Assembly (NCBI GenBank): GCA_964604675.1
Contig: CAZSAT010000021.1
Coordinates: 14,457-78,456, forward strand
Reading direction: 5' to 3'
Source of the DNA: CAZSAT01 sp964604675
GTDB taxonomy: Bacteria > Myxococcota_A > UBA796 > CAJQPC01
DNA: 64,000 nt
The notes below the pieces were generated by a model. The model saw nothing but the letters and a program-made list of their open reading frames with translations. It had not been told where the DNA came from and made no database searches. The position numbers and the translations under genes are program-made. Positions 32,346-43,006 of this stretch are shown here, piece by piece. Numbering within the stretch: the stretch's first letter is position 1; each line of letters starts with the position of its first letter.

Positions 32346-33959
32346 CTACTGGATGCAGTCGGCCTTGAGCGCGTACTCGACGTCGATGGACGTGCCGGGC
32401 TCGGGCACGTGGTCGTCGTCGAACTCCACGTAGTTGCCGGTCTCCTGGTAGACCCAGCCGGCCGAGGTGCTCACGCCGTCGATGCGGACATCGATGGTCT
32501 CGGGCACGGGCTCGAGCGTGAGCTCGAACACGCGGTTCTCGGACACCGAGCCTTCGGCGATGGACTCGAGGTGGTCACCGAAGTCGGTGGCGCAGATGCT
32601 GAGGAACAGACCGCCGGTGGCCACGGTGGCCTCGTAGTGGCCGGTGCCCGCCGCGTTTCCGCCGCAGCCGCTGGGCACGTCGCCCGCGATGGCGTGCATC
32701 ACCACCATGTCGGAGTCGGACTTCATCGCCTGGAAGAGCTTCACGTAGTAGCTGTAGCTGTTCGGGCTCTGCTCCGGCTCGTCGGACACGTTGAGCGTCG
32801 CGAGGTTCGCCGCGTCCCGGTAGAAGCCGTCGTTGCAGCCGCCCGATGCGGTGTTCGTGGACGACAGCGCGTTGGTCAAGAGCTGGAAGGGCGCCTCGGT
32901 GTAGGTGCCGGTGCCGCCGTTGTTCACGAAGTCGTCGAAGGTGTCCTGCTGGAGGTCGGCGGTCATCGTGTTGTCGACGTAGTTGTAGCCGCCCGCGTCG
33001 GAGAAGCAGCCGCTGTCGGCGGTGACTGCGGCCACGTGGTAGTCGGAGTCGAGCCCCCGAAGCGTGTCGATGAAGGTCTCGAAGTTCGACTGCACGTTGG
33101 CGAGGTCGTCGCTCATCGAGCCGGACTTGTCCAGGGCGAAGAGGATGTCGACCGGACCGTTGATCGGCTGCTCGAAGCTGTCGGTGTTCTGGCCGTAGAG
33201 CACGCCCTGGCCTTCCTGGGTGGCGAGCACCGTGGGCGAGAGCGGGTCGTTGGAGTGCACCTTCAGGTAGGCGATGTCCTGCACCTCATCGAGGGGCGCG
33301 TAGTCGACCCACATCGAGAGGCTTGTGCCGGCGGGGATCTCCCACCCGTCGTCCAGGCTGCCGTTGACGCCCTCGTCCAGGTCGAGGATCACGTCGTCGC
33401 TCGCGACGGAGAACTCGACGTCTTCGACGAGCAGCAGGGCGTTGCCGACGTTGGAGACCGTGATCTCCTGGCCCAGCTCACAGCCGATGTAGAGGTCGCC
33501 GAAGTTGTACTCCAGCGGAGACAGCTCGATGACGGGCGCTTCGCCGATGCCGCTCAGATCGACCTCGACGGTGGGCTCGTCCGGGTCGTTGGAGTCGATG
33601 AGGATCAGCGCGTCGAAGGTGCCGTCGGTCTCGGGCGCGAAGGTGACGGTGAACTCGGTGCTGTTGTCGGGCGGGACGAGCACGGAGGTGACCGCGCCGA
33701 TGTCGTAGGGGACCTCGGCGTCGTCGAGGTAGATCTCGGTGAGCGTGAGGTCGGCCTGGCCCTCGTTGGTGATGGTCACGACCTCCGTGATCGTGCCACC
33801 GTCCGCGACCGCGACGGTGTCGAACACGATCGAGGTCGGGTCCACCAGGATGTCGGCGACCGCATCATCGCGGATGTCTTCGAAGTTCTCGTTCTGGTCG
33901 GCGAGCTCGTACTCGTTGCAGGCGAGGAAGAGCGGCGAGATGACGAAGGCGGTGATCAT
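32346..33959 (-). CDS. Lipoprotein with choice-of-anchor-D repeats and vWA domain
   Basis: 537 residues. MITAFVISPLFLAC is a lipoprotein signal. Two beta-sandwich repeats follow (TSIVFDTVAV...VVTITNEGQADLTL and PLEYNFGDLYIG...ITVSNVGNALLLV). A von Willebrand A domain with the MIDAS motif DILFALDKSGSMSDD begins near residue 270. The C-terminus is another beta domain (ELTLEPVPETIDVRIDG). vWA domains bind proteins through a metal ion; this one is probably displayed at the cell surface. No partner is evident next to it. Confidence 0.85.
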   Translation of the reverse strand: MITAFVISPLFLACNEYELADQNENFEDIRDDAVADILVDPTSIVFDTVAVADGGTITEVVTITNEGQADLTLTEIYLDDAEVPYDIGAVTSVLVPPDNSTEFTVTFAPETDGTFDALILIDSNDPDEPTVEVDLSGIGEAPVIELSPLEYNFGDLYIGCELGQEITVSNVGNALLLVEDVEFSVASDDVILDLDEGVNGSLDDGWEIPAGTSLSMWVDYAPLDEVQDIAYLKVHSNDPLSPTVLATQEGQGVLYGQNTDSFEQPINGPVDILFALDKSGSMSDDLANVQSNFETFIDTLRGLDSDYHVAAVTADSGCFSDAGGYNYVDNTMTADLQQDTFDDFVNNGGTGTYTEAPFQLLTNALSSTNTASGGCNDGFYRDAANLATLNVSDEPEQSPNSYSYYVKLFQAMKSDSDMVVMHAIAGDVPSGCGGNAAGTGHYEATVATGGLFLSICATDFGDHLESIAEGSVSENRVFELTLEPVPETIDVRIDGVSTSAGWVYQETGNYVEFDDDHVPEPGTSIDVEYALKADCIQ

Positions 33960-34096
33960 GGTGCCCCTGGGGTTTGGAGGCCGCTACGACGCGACCTCCG
34001 GGGGTGTGACAGACGACTTGAGAAAACGATCGGCCTGGACAGGCATCCGGCCCGCGGCGCCGAGAATACACCGTGGAAGGCCGACCCGCTGGGTGT

Positions 34097-36073
34097 TTAG
34101 CGGACCACTGTGCCGTTGGCGACGGCTTCGGTGATGGTGGCCATGCCCAGCACGCCCTCGGAGCCCGCGGCGAGCAACATCCCCTGCGAGGTCACCCCGC
34201 GCAGCTTGGCCGGCTTCAGGTTGGCGACCACGACCACCTGGAGCCCGACCAGGTCGTCGGGTGCGTACCTCTTCGCGATGCCAGCCACGATCGTGCGCGG
34301 GTCGGCTTCCCCGACGTCCACCCGCACGACGAGCAGGCGGTCGGCGTCGGGGTGCTTCTCGGCCGCGAGGACCGTGCCGGTGACGAAGCGGAGCTTCTGG
34401 AAGTCCTCGAAGGTGGCCATGCCCCCCGCGGCCTCGTCCTTCTGCTTCTTCCGGGCGCGCTCCTTCTTCGCCTTCTTCTTGGCCCGTGCCGCCTCGGCTT
34501 CCTTGTCCAGCGCGGCCTGATCGAGCGACGCGAGGGCCGCTGCGATCGGCTCGGGGAGCTCCCGCAGGCGCGGGAACAGCGGATCGCCGACGGTGAGCGC
34601 GGCGCCCTCGGTCAGGCGGTCGAGGCGTTCGGCACCCTCGAGTGTGGCCTGGGTGGTCAGGCGCTCCAGCAGCTCGGTGGCCTTGCACGGGCAGATCGGG
34701 CTGATCAGCGTGGCGGCCAGGCGGCAGACCTCGAGCACCGCGCGCATCACGGTCCCGAGCCGCGCCAGGTCGTTGGCCTTGTTGAGCGCCCAGGGCTGCT
34801 GGGTGTCGATGTACTTGTTGCCCGCGCGGACGAGCACCAGCAGCGTCTCGATCGCGTCCTTGAACTGCGCGGCCTCGATCTGGCGGGCGTAGGTCGCAGC
34901 CGTCTCCGTGGCGAGCGCCTGCAGAGCCTCCTCGTCGTCGGTCCACGTGGCGGTGGGAACGACGCCACCGAGCCACTTCTCGGTCATCGACAGCCCGCGG
35001 TGGGCCAGGTTCCCGAGGTCGTTGGCCAGATCGGAGTTGTAGCGGAGCAGCAGGTTCTCGTGGGCGAAGTCGCCGTCGGCACCGAAGGCGATCTCACGCA
35101 GCACGAAGTAGCGGACGGCGTCCGGGCCGTACGCGTCGAGCAGGAGGTCGGGCTTCACGACGTTCCCGGTGGTCTTGGACATCTTTCGGCCCTCGACGGT
35201 CCACCAGCCGTGTGCGTAGAGGCACCGCGCCGGGCTCAGCCCGAGGGCGAAGAGCATGGTCGACCAGTACACGGCGTGGGTGGTCAGGATGTCCTTGCCG
35301 ACCAGGTGGTAGCTCGCGGGCCACCAGCGCTCGAAGGTGGCCTGGTCCACGCCGTGGCCGATGGCGCTGATGTAGTTGATCAGGGCGTCGAACCAGACGT
35401 AGGTCACGTAGTCGTCGTCGAAGGTGAGCGGGATGCCCCAGCTCATGCGCTCCTTGGGGCGCGAGATGCACAGGTCGCCCACCTCCTTGTCGAGGTAGCC
35501 CAGCAGCTCGTTCTTCCGGCTCTCGGGCTGCACGAAGTCGGGGTGGTCGGCCACCCACTTGCGGAGCTGGTCCGCGTACTTCGACATGCGGAAGAAGTAG
35601 TTCTTCTCGGAGATCCACTCGACCGGGTTGCCGGACAGCGGACACCTGCCGTCGATGAGGTCCTTCTCCATCCAGAAGCGCTCCTCGCTCGTGGAGTACC
35701 AGCCCTCGTACGTGTCCGCGTAGATCTCGCCGTCGTCGTAGAGGCGCTGGAGGATGGCCTTCACCACGGCCTGGTGGCGCGGCTCGGTGGTGCGGATGAA
35801 GTCGTCGTGGCTGATGTCCAGGCGCCGCCACAGCGCCTGGTAGGGCTCGGCGAGCGCGTCGACGTGTTCCTGGGGGGTGCGGCCGAGCTTCTCCGCAGCC
35901 CGCATCACCTTCTGGCCGTGTTCGTCGACCCCGGTCAGGAAGCGGGTGGGCACGCCCTTGAGCCGGTGCCACCGGGCCAGGGTGTCGGCCGCGATGGTGG
36001 TGTACGCGTGGCCCAGGTGAGGCGCGTCGTTCGAGTAGTAGATCGGAGTGGTGACGTAGAAGCGGTCGGCCAT
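34097..36073 (-). CDS. metG: Methionyl-tRNA synthetase
   Basis: 658 residues. The class I motifs are HLGH in NDAPHLGHAYTT and KMSKT in GRKMSKTTGNVV. The anticodon-binding helical domain follows. A Lys/Ala-rich linker (ARAKKKAKKERARKKQK) leads to a C-terminal tRNA-binding OB fold (VTGTVLAAEKHPDADRLLVVRVDVG). It charges tRNA-Met and initiator tRNA. ATG at 36073 is chosen; an in-frame extension to 36121 would overlap the divergent gene and shows no family similarity. Confidence 0.98.
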   Translation of the reverse strand: MADRFYVTTPIYYSNDAPHLGHAYTTIAADTLARWHRLKGVPTRFLTGVDEHGQKVMRAAEKLGRTPQEHVDALAEPYQALWRRLDISHDDFIRTTEPRHQAVVKAILQRLYDDGEIYADTYEGWYSTSEERFWMEKDLIDGRCPLSGNPVEWISEKNYFFRMSKYADQLRKWVADHPDFVQPESRKNELLGYLDKEVGDLCISRPKERMSWGIPLTFDDDYVTYVWFDALINYISAIGHGVDQATFERWWPASYHLVGKDILTTHAVYWSTMLFALGLSPARCLYAHGWWTVEGRKMSKTTGNVVKPDLLLDAYGPDAVRYFVLREIAFGADGDFAHENLLLRYNSDLANDLGNLAHRGLSMTEKWLGGVVPTATWTDDEEALQALATETAATYARQIEAAQFKDAIETLLVLVRAGNKYIDTQQPWALNKANDLARLGTVMRAVLEVCRLAATLISPICPCKATELLERLTTQATLEGAERLDRLTEGAALTVGDPLFPRLRELPEPIAAALASLDQAALDKEAEAARAKKKAKKERARKKQKDEAAGGMATFEDFQKLRFVTGTVLAAEKHPDADRLLVVRVDVGEADPRTIVAGIAKRYAPDDLVGLQVVVVANLKPAKLRGVTSQGMLLAAGSEGVLGMATITEAVANGTVVR

Positions 36074-36119
36074 GGCGTCCCTCGCTGCGGCACGCTCCGT
36101 AACGCGATAGGTCGCAGCC

Positions 36120-36998
36120 ATGGTGCGCGCCCTCGGCTACAGCAACTCTCGCTTCGATCCCGCCCGTCCCGGGCGCCTCTGCCGGGGCCGCGAGCTCTGG
36201 GTCGATGCCTGGGACGAGACGCCCGGCGAGCTGGAGCGGCTGGTCATCAGCGGGGCGGCGTTCAGCGACGACTCGGCCCGCGATGCGAAGCGCGGGCTGG
36301 TGTGGTCCGGGGTGGAGCTGGGCGTGCTCTTGAAGGCGCTCTTTCCGGGCGCCCACCTGCTGGCCTTCCGGGAGCAGGCCGATCTGGCGGACGTGCCCGG
36401 CTACGTGGAGGACGAGGACCTGTTCTGGGCCTCGCGTCAAGGTGGCCGCCGTCAGGATCCGCGGCAGCGCTGGCGCGCCTTCGTCGACGATCCCGACGAG
36501 CTCGCACGCCTCATCGCCGGCGACCTGGCCGACGGGTTCCTGGTGCTCCCCGAGCGCGAGCTCGACGCCGAGCTCGAGGAGCTGCTGTTCCTGTTGACCA
36601 GCTGGGGCGACGTGTCCGAGTTCCCGGTCGCTCGCTTCCAGCCCATGGCCCTGACCGCCATCGCGGCGCGGTGTCCCCTCGTGCTCCTGCACCAGGACAA
36701 GCACGGAGCGGCCTTCGGCATCTACAGCGCTGAGCGGGTGGACAAGGAAGACGTGATCACGGCTCTGGCCACGGGCGTCGATGCCCTGTCGGTGCCCTTC
36801 TCCATCCCGCCCATGCTGGCGCGCTGGGACCGGGCGCTGCACGAGTTTCGGGTGAGGTGGATGAGCGACCGGCCTGAAGACGAGTTCCCGGTGCCCCCAG
36901 CGGAAGCCGGTGCCAGCCCTTGGAGCGCCACGGCGATGAGGGCCCGCGACGAGCGCCGCAAGGCCCGCGAGGCGGCCCAGGCGCACGCCGAGGAGTAG
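36120..36998 (+). CDS. Protein of unknown function
   Basis: 292 residues, no signal peptide or membrane helix. It opens with MVRALGYSNSRFDPARPGR. The centre is rich in acidic residues (DDPDELARLIAGDLADG, ELDAELEELLFLL), and an Arg/Ala-rich helix closes the protein. A beta-strand/helix pattern in the second half (CPLVLLHQDKHGAAFGIYS) suggests an alpha/beta fold. I do not recognise it. It is divergent from metG, with 46 bp between starts. Confidence 0.6.
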   Translation: MVRALGYSNSRFDPARPGRLCRGRELWVDAWDETPGELERLVISGAAFSDDSARDAKRGLVWSGVELGVLLKALFPGAHLLAFREQADLADVPGYVEDEDLFWASRQGGRRQDPRQRWRAFVDDPDELARLIAGDLADGFLVLPERELDAELEELLFLLTSWGDVSEFPVARFQPMALTAIAARCPLVLLHQDKHGAAFGIYSAERVDKEDVITALATGVDALSVPFSIPPMLARWDRALHEFRVRWMSDRPEDEFPVPPAEAGASPWSATAMRARDERRKAREAAQAHAEE

Positions 36999-37013
36999 GG
37001 CAGCGGGGCCGGG

Positions 37014-37757
37014 TCAGAAGGTCCAGCCCAGCGCGCTCGCCAACGCGACGTCGGTCGCGGCCACCCCTGCGGGCGGCTCGCGGTCGTGCTCGAGCGTGCC
37101 CGAGTAGCTCCACGTCAGGCGTTCGTTGAGCGTGACGTCGAGCACGAGCTCCTCGTAGACCCGCCAGTTCTCGGGGCGATCGAGCCGAGGCTGGAAGTAG
37201 GTGACGCTGGTGAGCTGGATGCGCTCGTCCAGCAGCACGGCGTGGGTCATCGTGGCGTTGCCGCGCGCCCGCAGGCCCGCGTCGTCGTCGACCGCGCCGG
37301 ACGGGTGTGGGGCGTGCAGCTGGTGCTCGGACATCACGGCTGCGGACAGATGGGCCTCGGCCCGCTCCGTCCGCCAGAGGCGTCGGTCGACACCCGCTCC
37401 CACGAGGTCCCGCACGATCAGGCTCTTCGAGGTGTTGTGGTCGGCCTGCACGAAGCCGTACACCGTCCAGGGGTCGTGGAACGTCCAGCCGTAGCGCACG
37501 GCCCCGAAGGCCTGCTGCGTGTGCACTGCACCGTCGATCGTGGTGTGCTCGGCCGCGAGCGCAGCCTGCCACGCGTGGTCGCCGGCGACGGCCTCGATGG
37601 CAGCGCCCGGCGTCAGGCTGGTCTGCTCGGTGTTGCCGAAGTTCGCGCCGCCTGCCAGGGCGAGCTCGCCACTGCGGCCCTCTTCCGGGGGGCCGACCGA
37701 CGGGGACAGCGTGTTGACGACGGCGGCCAGCGCCACGGCGCTCGTGAGAAGCAACAT
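37014..37757 (-). CDS. DUF481/YdiY-like outer-membrane beta-barrel protein
   Basis: 247 residues. A short signal peptide (MLLLTSAVALAAV) is followed by about twelve amphipathic beta strands (GELALAGGANFGNTEQTSL; FGAVRYGWTFHDPWTVYGFVQADH; LTWSYSGTLEHD). The protein ends in Phe (SALGWTF), the usual barrel-assembly signal. DUF481 members are salt-induced outer-membrane proteins of unknown role. It is encoded downstream of two lamin-tail lipoprotein genes on the same strand. Confidence 0.72.
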   Translation of the reverse strand: MLLLTSAVALAAVVNTLSPSVGPPEEGRSGELALAGGANFGNTEQTSLTPGAAIEAVAGDHAWQAALAAEHTTIDGAVHTQQAFGAVRYGWTFHDPWTVYGFVQADHNTSKSLIVRDLVGAGVDRRLWRTERAEAHLSAAVMSEHQLHAPHPSGAVDDDAGLRARGNATMTHAVLLDERIQLTSVTYFQPRLDRPENWRVYEELVLDVTLNERLTWSYSGTLEHDREPPAGVAATDVALASALGWTF

Positions 37758-37790
37758 GGGGCCGCTTGTAGCGCGGTCCTCCCGCGCTGC

Positions 37791-38753
<963 letters not shown>

Positions 38754-38799
38754 CGTCGTCATCCTCGAAGGAGGGCGCGCTGTGGCGCGCCGGAAGGTC

Positions 38800-41760
38800 T
38801 CAGGAGCACTCGCCGGCACCGGGAGAGGAACCGCTGTCGCAGGGGGAGTCCACCCAGTTGCTCTCCTCGTCGCCGCCGTCGACGTCGACGCGTTCGGTGG
38901 AGATGCCGTTTCCGGGGTTGGAGGGGAAGCTGTAGGTGTCGACCACGGTGGCCGCGTCGCCTTCGTAGAGGGCGATCTCGTCGCTCGTGGCCAGGCCCGA
39001 GCCGATGGTGCTATCGTCGGTGGTCAGGAGCAACGCGTCGGCCGGGATGGTGTAGAGCCCGGTGTAGTCCTGGTCGAGGATGACCGCGTAGCCGCCCGGC
39101 TCGAGCACGGTGTCGTAGACGTCGCTGTACCCGAAGAGGGTGTCGGCGGCGTCGCCGTCGTAGATGACCCACAGGTAGAGGTCCACCGCATCGGCGCCGT
39201 TGTTGTAGAGCTCGATGAACTCGTCGGTGCTCTCGTTCTCGGCGTTCGCCATGATCTCCGTGATGACCACGTCGTAGTCCGACTCTCCGCCGCCGGTGGA
39301 CCCGGACACGCAGTTGTCGGCGGCTGGACTCGATCCGCTCGCGCAGGTGCTCGAGGTCCAGTTCGACACGTCATCGAGGGTTCCCGCGTAGAAGATGCGC
39401 TCGGTGGACACCCCGTTGCCGGGGTTCTGGGGGTGCTGGAACGCCTCGATCAGGCTGGTGCCGTCGGCCTCGTAGAGCCGTACCTCGTCCGACACGCTCA
39501 GGGAGTTCCCGAGCGTCGTGTCGCCCGTGGTCACCAGGACGGCGTCGGTCGGCAGGCTGTAGTCGTCGGCGTACTCGGCGTCGATCACCAGCGCGTAGCC
39601 ACCGCTCGGGATCTCCGTGCTCCCGCCGTCGTAGGCCTCGAGGGTGTCGACGTCGTCGCCATCGGTGAAGACGAGCCCCGCCAGGTCGATGGCTCCCGCG
39701 CTGCCGTTGTAGATCTCGACGAACTCGCCGGTGTCTTCGTCATCGGCGTTCGCCATCACCTCGGTGATGATCAGGGCGCCGCACGTGCCGCCGGCGTTGC
39801 CGTTGAGCAGCCCCGGACTGGCGGAGCGGACGCAGGCGTCGGAGGCGTCGGCCCAGTTCTTGGCCGTGTCGCCCGCGGCGTAGTCGACCTTCTCGATGCT
39901 GACGCCGTCGCCGTGGTCGATGGGGCTCGAGAAGCTGTCGATCACCGTGCTGCCGTCGGTGTCGTAGAGCGTGATCGGGTCGCTGGCCGCCAGGCCGTTC
40001 CCGATCGTGGCGTCGCCCGTGGTGAGCAGCACGATCTCTGTGGGGAGGTAGTAGTCGTAGGTGTAGCCGGGGTCCACGATGAGCGCGTGCCCGTACGCAG
40101 CGACCAGGGTGCTCCCACCCTGGAAGGCCACCAGCGTGTCGTCGGAGTCGCCGTCGCTGATGACCAGACCGGAGAGGTCGATCTCGGTGTCGGTCGGGTT
40201 GTAGATCTCGACGTACTCGCCGGTGGCCTCCACCACCGGGTTGTGCATGATCTCGGTCAACACCAGGTCGGCCGGGTCACCGCTCTCGGGGAAGCAGTGG
40301 GCGTCGCCGAAGCTGTGTCCGTCGTCGCACTGGCTGGCGCGCCAGTTGCCCGACGCGTCACCGGTGGCGAGGTCGTACATCTCCATCGAGATGCCGTCGC
40401 CGGGGTCCTTGGGGTGGCTGAAGCTCGCGACCTGCGTGGAGCCGTCGGCTTCGGTGAGCTTCACGTCGTCGGCGGTGGTGAGGCCGTTGCCCAGGTTGGT
40501 GTCGGCCGTGGTGACCACGGTGATGCTGGAGTCGATGCTGTAGACGCCGTCGTAGTCGGGGTCGACGATGACCGCGTAGGCGCCTGCCGCGAGCTCCGTG
40601 GTCCCGCCGTCGAAGGACACGAGCGTGTCGGTGTCGTCGCCGTCGGTGAGCAGCAGCTCAGAGAGGTCGACCGGCCGCGAGCCGTCGTTGTAGACCTCGA
40701 CCGCCTCGCCGGTGGACTCCGTGGCGGCGTTCGCGATCACCTCGGTCATGATCAGGCGTGCATTCGACACGGCGTATTCGTCCATGCCGATGTCGGGAGC
40801 GTCGCCCTGCGGCCGGCGCTCTCCGTCGGCGTCTGCGAGCACGGTCACGTCGCTCGACCCGGCGTCGATGCAGGGGCTGCTGCCGGAGAGGCCGTAGTCG
40901 CCTTCCGTCGCGTTCTCGAAGAGCGGGTCCACCGAGAGGTCGCTCGCACCGGCCGAGGCGTCGTTGACGTAGTTGGTGGCGTTGCCCCACACCAGGTTGA
41001 AGTTGGCCGTGGAGCTGCAGCCGTAGCAGTTCACGCCGTAGTAGTTCGACGTGAGGATGTTGTTGTAGACCTCCTCGCTGCCGCTGGCGCCCATGCTGAT
41101 GCCGCCGGTCAGGTACTCGGTGGTGCCCGAGAAGCCGTTTCCGATGACGGTGTTGTGCAGCACGCGCCCCGCCGTCCCGTCGTTCGTAGCGACGCCGCCA
41201 GCGCCGTTGTACGCGACCAGGTTGTTCGCGACCTCGAGATCGGAGGTGCCCTCGGCCACGACGCCGTACCAGTTGTAGGCGAAGGTGGAGTCGGTGATGG
41301 AGACACTCGCTGCGGCGTCTGCGCTCACGCCCCACTCGAAGTAGTAGGCACCCACGTTCTGGATGGTGGCGTCGCCCGTGGTGACGACCACGCCGTGGCC
41401 GCCGTAGGCCGAGCCCGTGCTGTACCAGGTCAGGTCGACCAGCCCGACATCGGAGAGCGAGGCGCCCGTGACGTTGTCGAAGGCCACGGTGCCGACGATG
41501 TAGGTCTCGGCCTTGCCGGCGCCGGAGACGCTCACGCCGTCCTTCATGTCGAGGTCTTCGAAGTAGGTGCCGCTGGCGATCTCCACCGTGTCGCCGCTCG
41601 AGGCCGCGTCGATGGCGCCCTGGATGGTCTTGATGAGGGGACGGTGGTCGATGCTCTCGTCGTCCCATTCGCCGTCGTTGGCGGGCTCGACGTAGATGAC
41701 ACGGCCGGTCGACTCGGTGTCGAGGTCTTGGGTGGCGCAGGCCAGAAGCACGGTCAGCAC
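38800..41760 (-). CDS. Surface lipoprotein: beta-helix plus four lamin-tail domains
   Basis: 986 residues from a GTG at 41760 with AAGGAAAAG upstream. VLTVLLAC is a lipoprotein signal. Residues about 40-310 form a right-handed parallel beta-helix (TIQGAIDAASSGDTVEIASGTY; VEIYNNIL-like coils; CIDAGSSDV). Four lamin-tail domains of about 150 residues follow, opening LIMTEVIANA, LVLTEIMHNP, LIITEVMANA and VVITEIMANA, each with an E-(Y/F/A)-(V/I)-E-(I/V/L)-YN motif. The repeats are related but not identical, so they are old duplications. Probably a surface binding or display protein. Confidence 0.85.
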   Translation of the reverse strand: MLTVLLACATQDLDTESTGRVIYVEPANDGEWDDESIDHRPLIKTIQGAIDAASSGDTVEIASGTYFEDLDMKDGVSVSGAGKAETYIVGTVAFDNVTGASLSDVGLVDLTWYSTGSAYGGHGVVVTTGDATIQNVGAYYFEWGVSADAAASVSITDSTFAYNWYGVVAEGTSDLEVANNLVAYNGAGGVATNDGTAGRVLHNTVIGNGFSGTTEYLTGGISMGASGSEEVYNNILTSNYYGVNCYGCSSTANFNLVWGNATNYVNDASAGASDLSVDPLFENATEGDYGLSGSSPCIDAGSSDVTVLADADGERRPQGDAPDIGMDEYAVSNARLIMTEVIANAATESTGEAVEVYNDGSRPVDLSELLLTDGDDTDTLVSFDGGTTELAAGAYAVIVDPDYDGVYSIDSSITVVTTADTNLGNGLTTADDVKLTEADGSTQVASFSHPKDPGDGISMEMYDLATGDASGNWRASQCDDGHSFGDAHCFPESGDPADLVLTEIMHNPVVEATGEYVEIYNPTDTEIDLSGLVISDGDSDDTLVAFQGGSTLVAAYGHALIVDPGYTYDYYLPTEIVLLTTGDATIGNGLAASDPITLYDTDGSTVIDSFSSPIDHGDGVSIEKVDYAAGDTAKNWADASDACVRSASPGLLNGNAGGTCGALIITEVMANADDEDTGEFVEIYNGSAGAIDLAGLVFTDGDDVDTLEAYDGGSTEIPSGGYALVIDAEYADDYSLPTDAVLVTTGDTTLGNSLSVSDEVRLYEADGTSLIEAFQHPQNPGNGVSTERIFYAGTLDDVSNWTSSTCASGSSPAADNCVSGSTGGGESDYDVVITEIMANAENESTDEFIELYNNGADAVDLYLWVIYDGDAADTLFGYSDVYDTVLEPGGYAVILDQDYTGLYTIPADALLLTTDDSTIGSGLATSDEIALYEGDAATVVDTYSFPSNPGNGISTERVDVDGGDEESNWVDSPCDSGSSPGAGECS

Positions 41761-41881
41761 GGGCTTTTCCTTGGTGGCGGAGGCCGCGGAACCTATGCCG
41801 CATCCGGGCGCTTCGCCACCCCTGCTGGTCACGGTCTGTCACCAGACCGACACATGTCGGCTCCGCGATACGCTCCAGCCC

Positions 41882-43006
41882 ATGGTCTACGAGGTGATCG
41901 TCCTGGGTGGCGGTGTCATGGGGCTCTCCGCCGCTTGGCAGGTGCTGCGTCGTTTCGGTGGGCCCGTCGCCGTCGTGGACCAGTACTCGCTGCTGCACGA
42001 CCGGGGCAGCTCCCACGGCTACGGACGCATCACGCGGTGCGTCTACGCGGATCGGGCGCAGGTTGCGGCCATGGCGGAGGTGCAGCGCACCGCCTGGCCC
42101 CTGCTCGAGGCCGACCTCGGCCGGTCGCTCCGCGTTCCCTGCGCCGGATGCTTCTGGGGCCCGCCAGGCGGCCTCTACGAACAGTACGCCGACGCCGTGG
42201 TGGCCGCGGGCTCGCAGGTCGAGCGCATCGACCCGGCCGAGGCGCGCCGCCGATTCCCCGCCTTTCGCTTCGACGGTGCCGCGGGTGTGCTCCACGACCG
42301 TTCGTCCGCTGTGGTGCGCGCGTCCGACACCGTGTCCGGGCTCGCCAACTGGTGCCGGCGCCACGGCGCCACCTTGATGGAGGGCTGGTGCATCGAAGGC
42401 ATCGGGCGCGGCGACCCGATCAAGCTCTATGCACCCGCGGGGGTGCTGAAGTGCAAGCGTCTGGTGGTGACGGCCGGCGCATGGTCCTCGGAGCTGCTCC
42501 CCGGGCTCGACGCCCTGCGGGTCGCACGGCAGGACATCGGCTACTGGTCGGTCGATGGCCGCTCCACGCCCGACGCGTTTCCGGTCTGGGTCTACCTCGG
42601 CGACGATCCCTCCAGCGTGCGCTACGGCCTGCCGGCCTACGGTCGGCCCGGGATCAAGGCGGCCCGGCACTGGGTGGCGGGCAAGGACGACGACCCGGAC
42701 CGGCTTCGTGAGCCTTCGGAGGCCGCGCTCGACGAGGTCGAGGCCTTCCTGGGACGGGAGCTGGCGCTGCCCCTGGGTCCGCGCCTGGGTGCCGAGACGT
42801 GCCTCTACACCAACACGGCCGACGAGGACTTCGTGATCGACGCGCACCCTCAGGATCCGCGCATCGTGGTCGCCGCGGGCTTCTCCGGGCACGGCTTCAA
42901 GTGGGCGCCTCTGGTCGGGTCGCTGCTCGCCGACCTCGTGACGACCGGAGACTACGTGGTGCCCTCCGCTCCCGCTCTGCGCGAGCGTTGGCGCTATCCG
43001 ACATGA
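41882..43006 (+). CDS. Monomeric sarcosine oxidase-like flavoenzyme
   Basis: 374 residues, DAO/MSOX family. The FAD-binding GxGxxG-type motif is VLGGGVMGLSAA at the N-terminus. Near residue 305 ETCLYTNTADEDFVID matches the site where the Cys of sarcosine and N-methyltryptophan oxidases binds FAD covalently. FSGHGFKWAP near the C-terminus is the second FAD contact. It should oxidise a secondary amine or N-methyl amino acid; the substrate is unknown. The last 4 bases overlap the ATP-grasp start (ATGA), so both proteins are probably made together. Confidence 0.88.
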   Translation: MVYEVIVLGGGVMGLSAAWQVLRRFGGPVAVVDQYSLLHDRGSSHGYGRITRCVYADRAQVAAMAEVQRTAWPLLEADLGRSLRVPCAGCFWGPPGGLYEQYADAVVAAGSQVERIDPAEARRRFPAFRFDGAAGVLHDRSSAVVRASDTVSGLANWCRRHGATLMEGWCIEGIGRGDPIKLYAPAGVLKCKRLVVTAGAWSSELLPGLDALRVARQDIGYWSVDGRSTPDAFPVWVYLGDDPSSVRYGLPAYGRPGIKAARHWVAGKDDDPDRLREPSEAALDEVEAFLGRELALPLGPRLGAETCLYTNTADEDFVIDAHPQDPRIVVAAGFSGHGFKWAPLVGSLLADLVTTGDYVVPSAPALRERWRYPT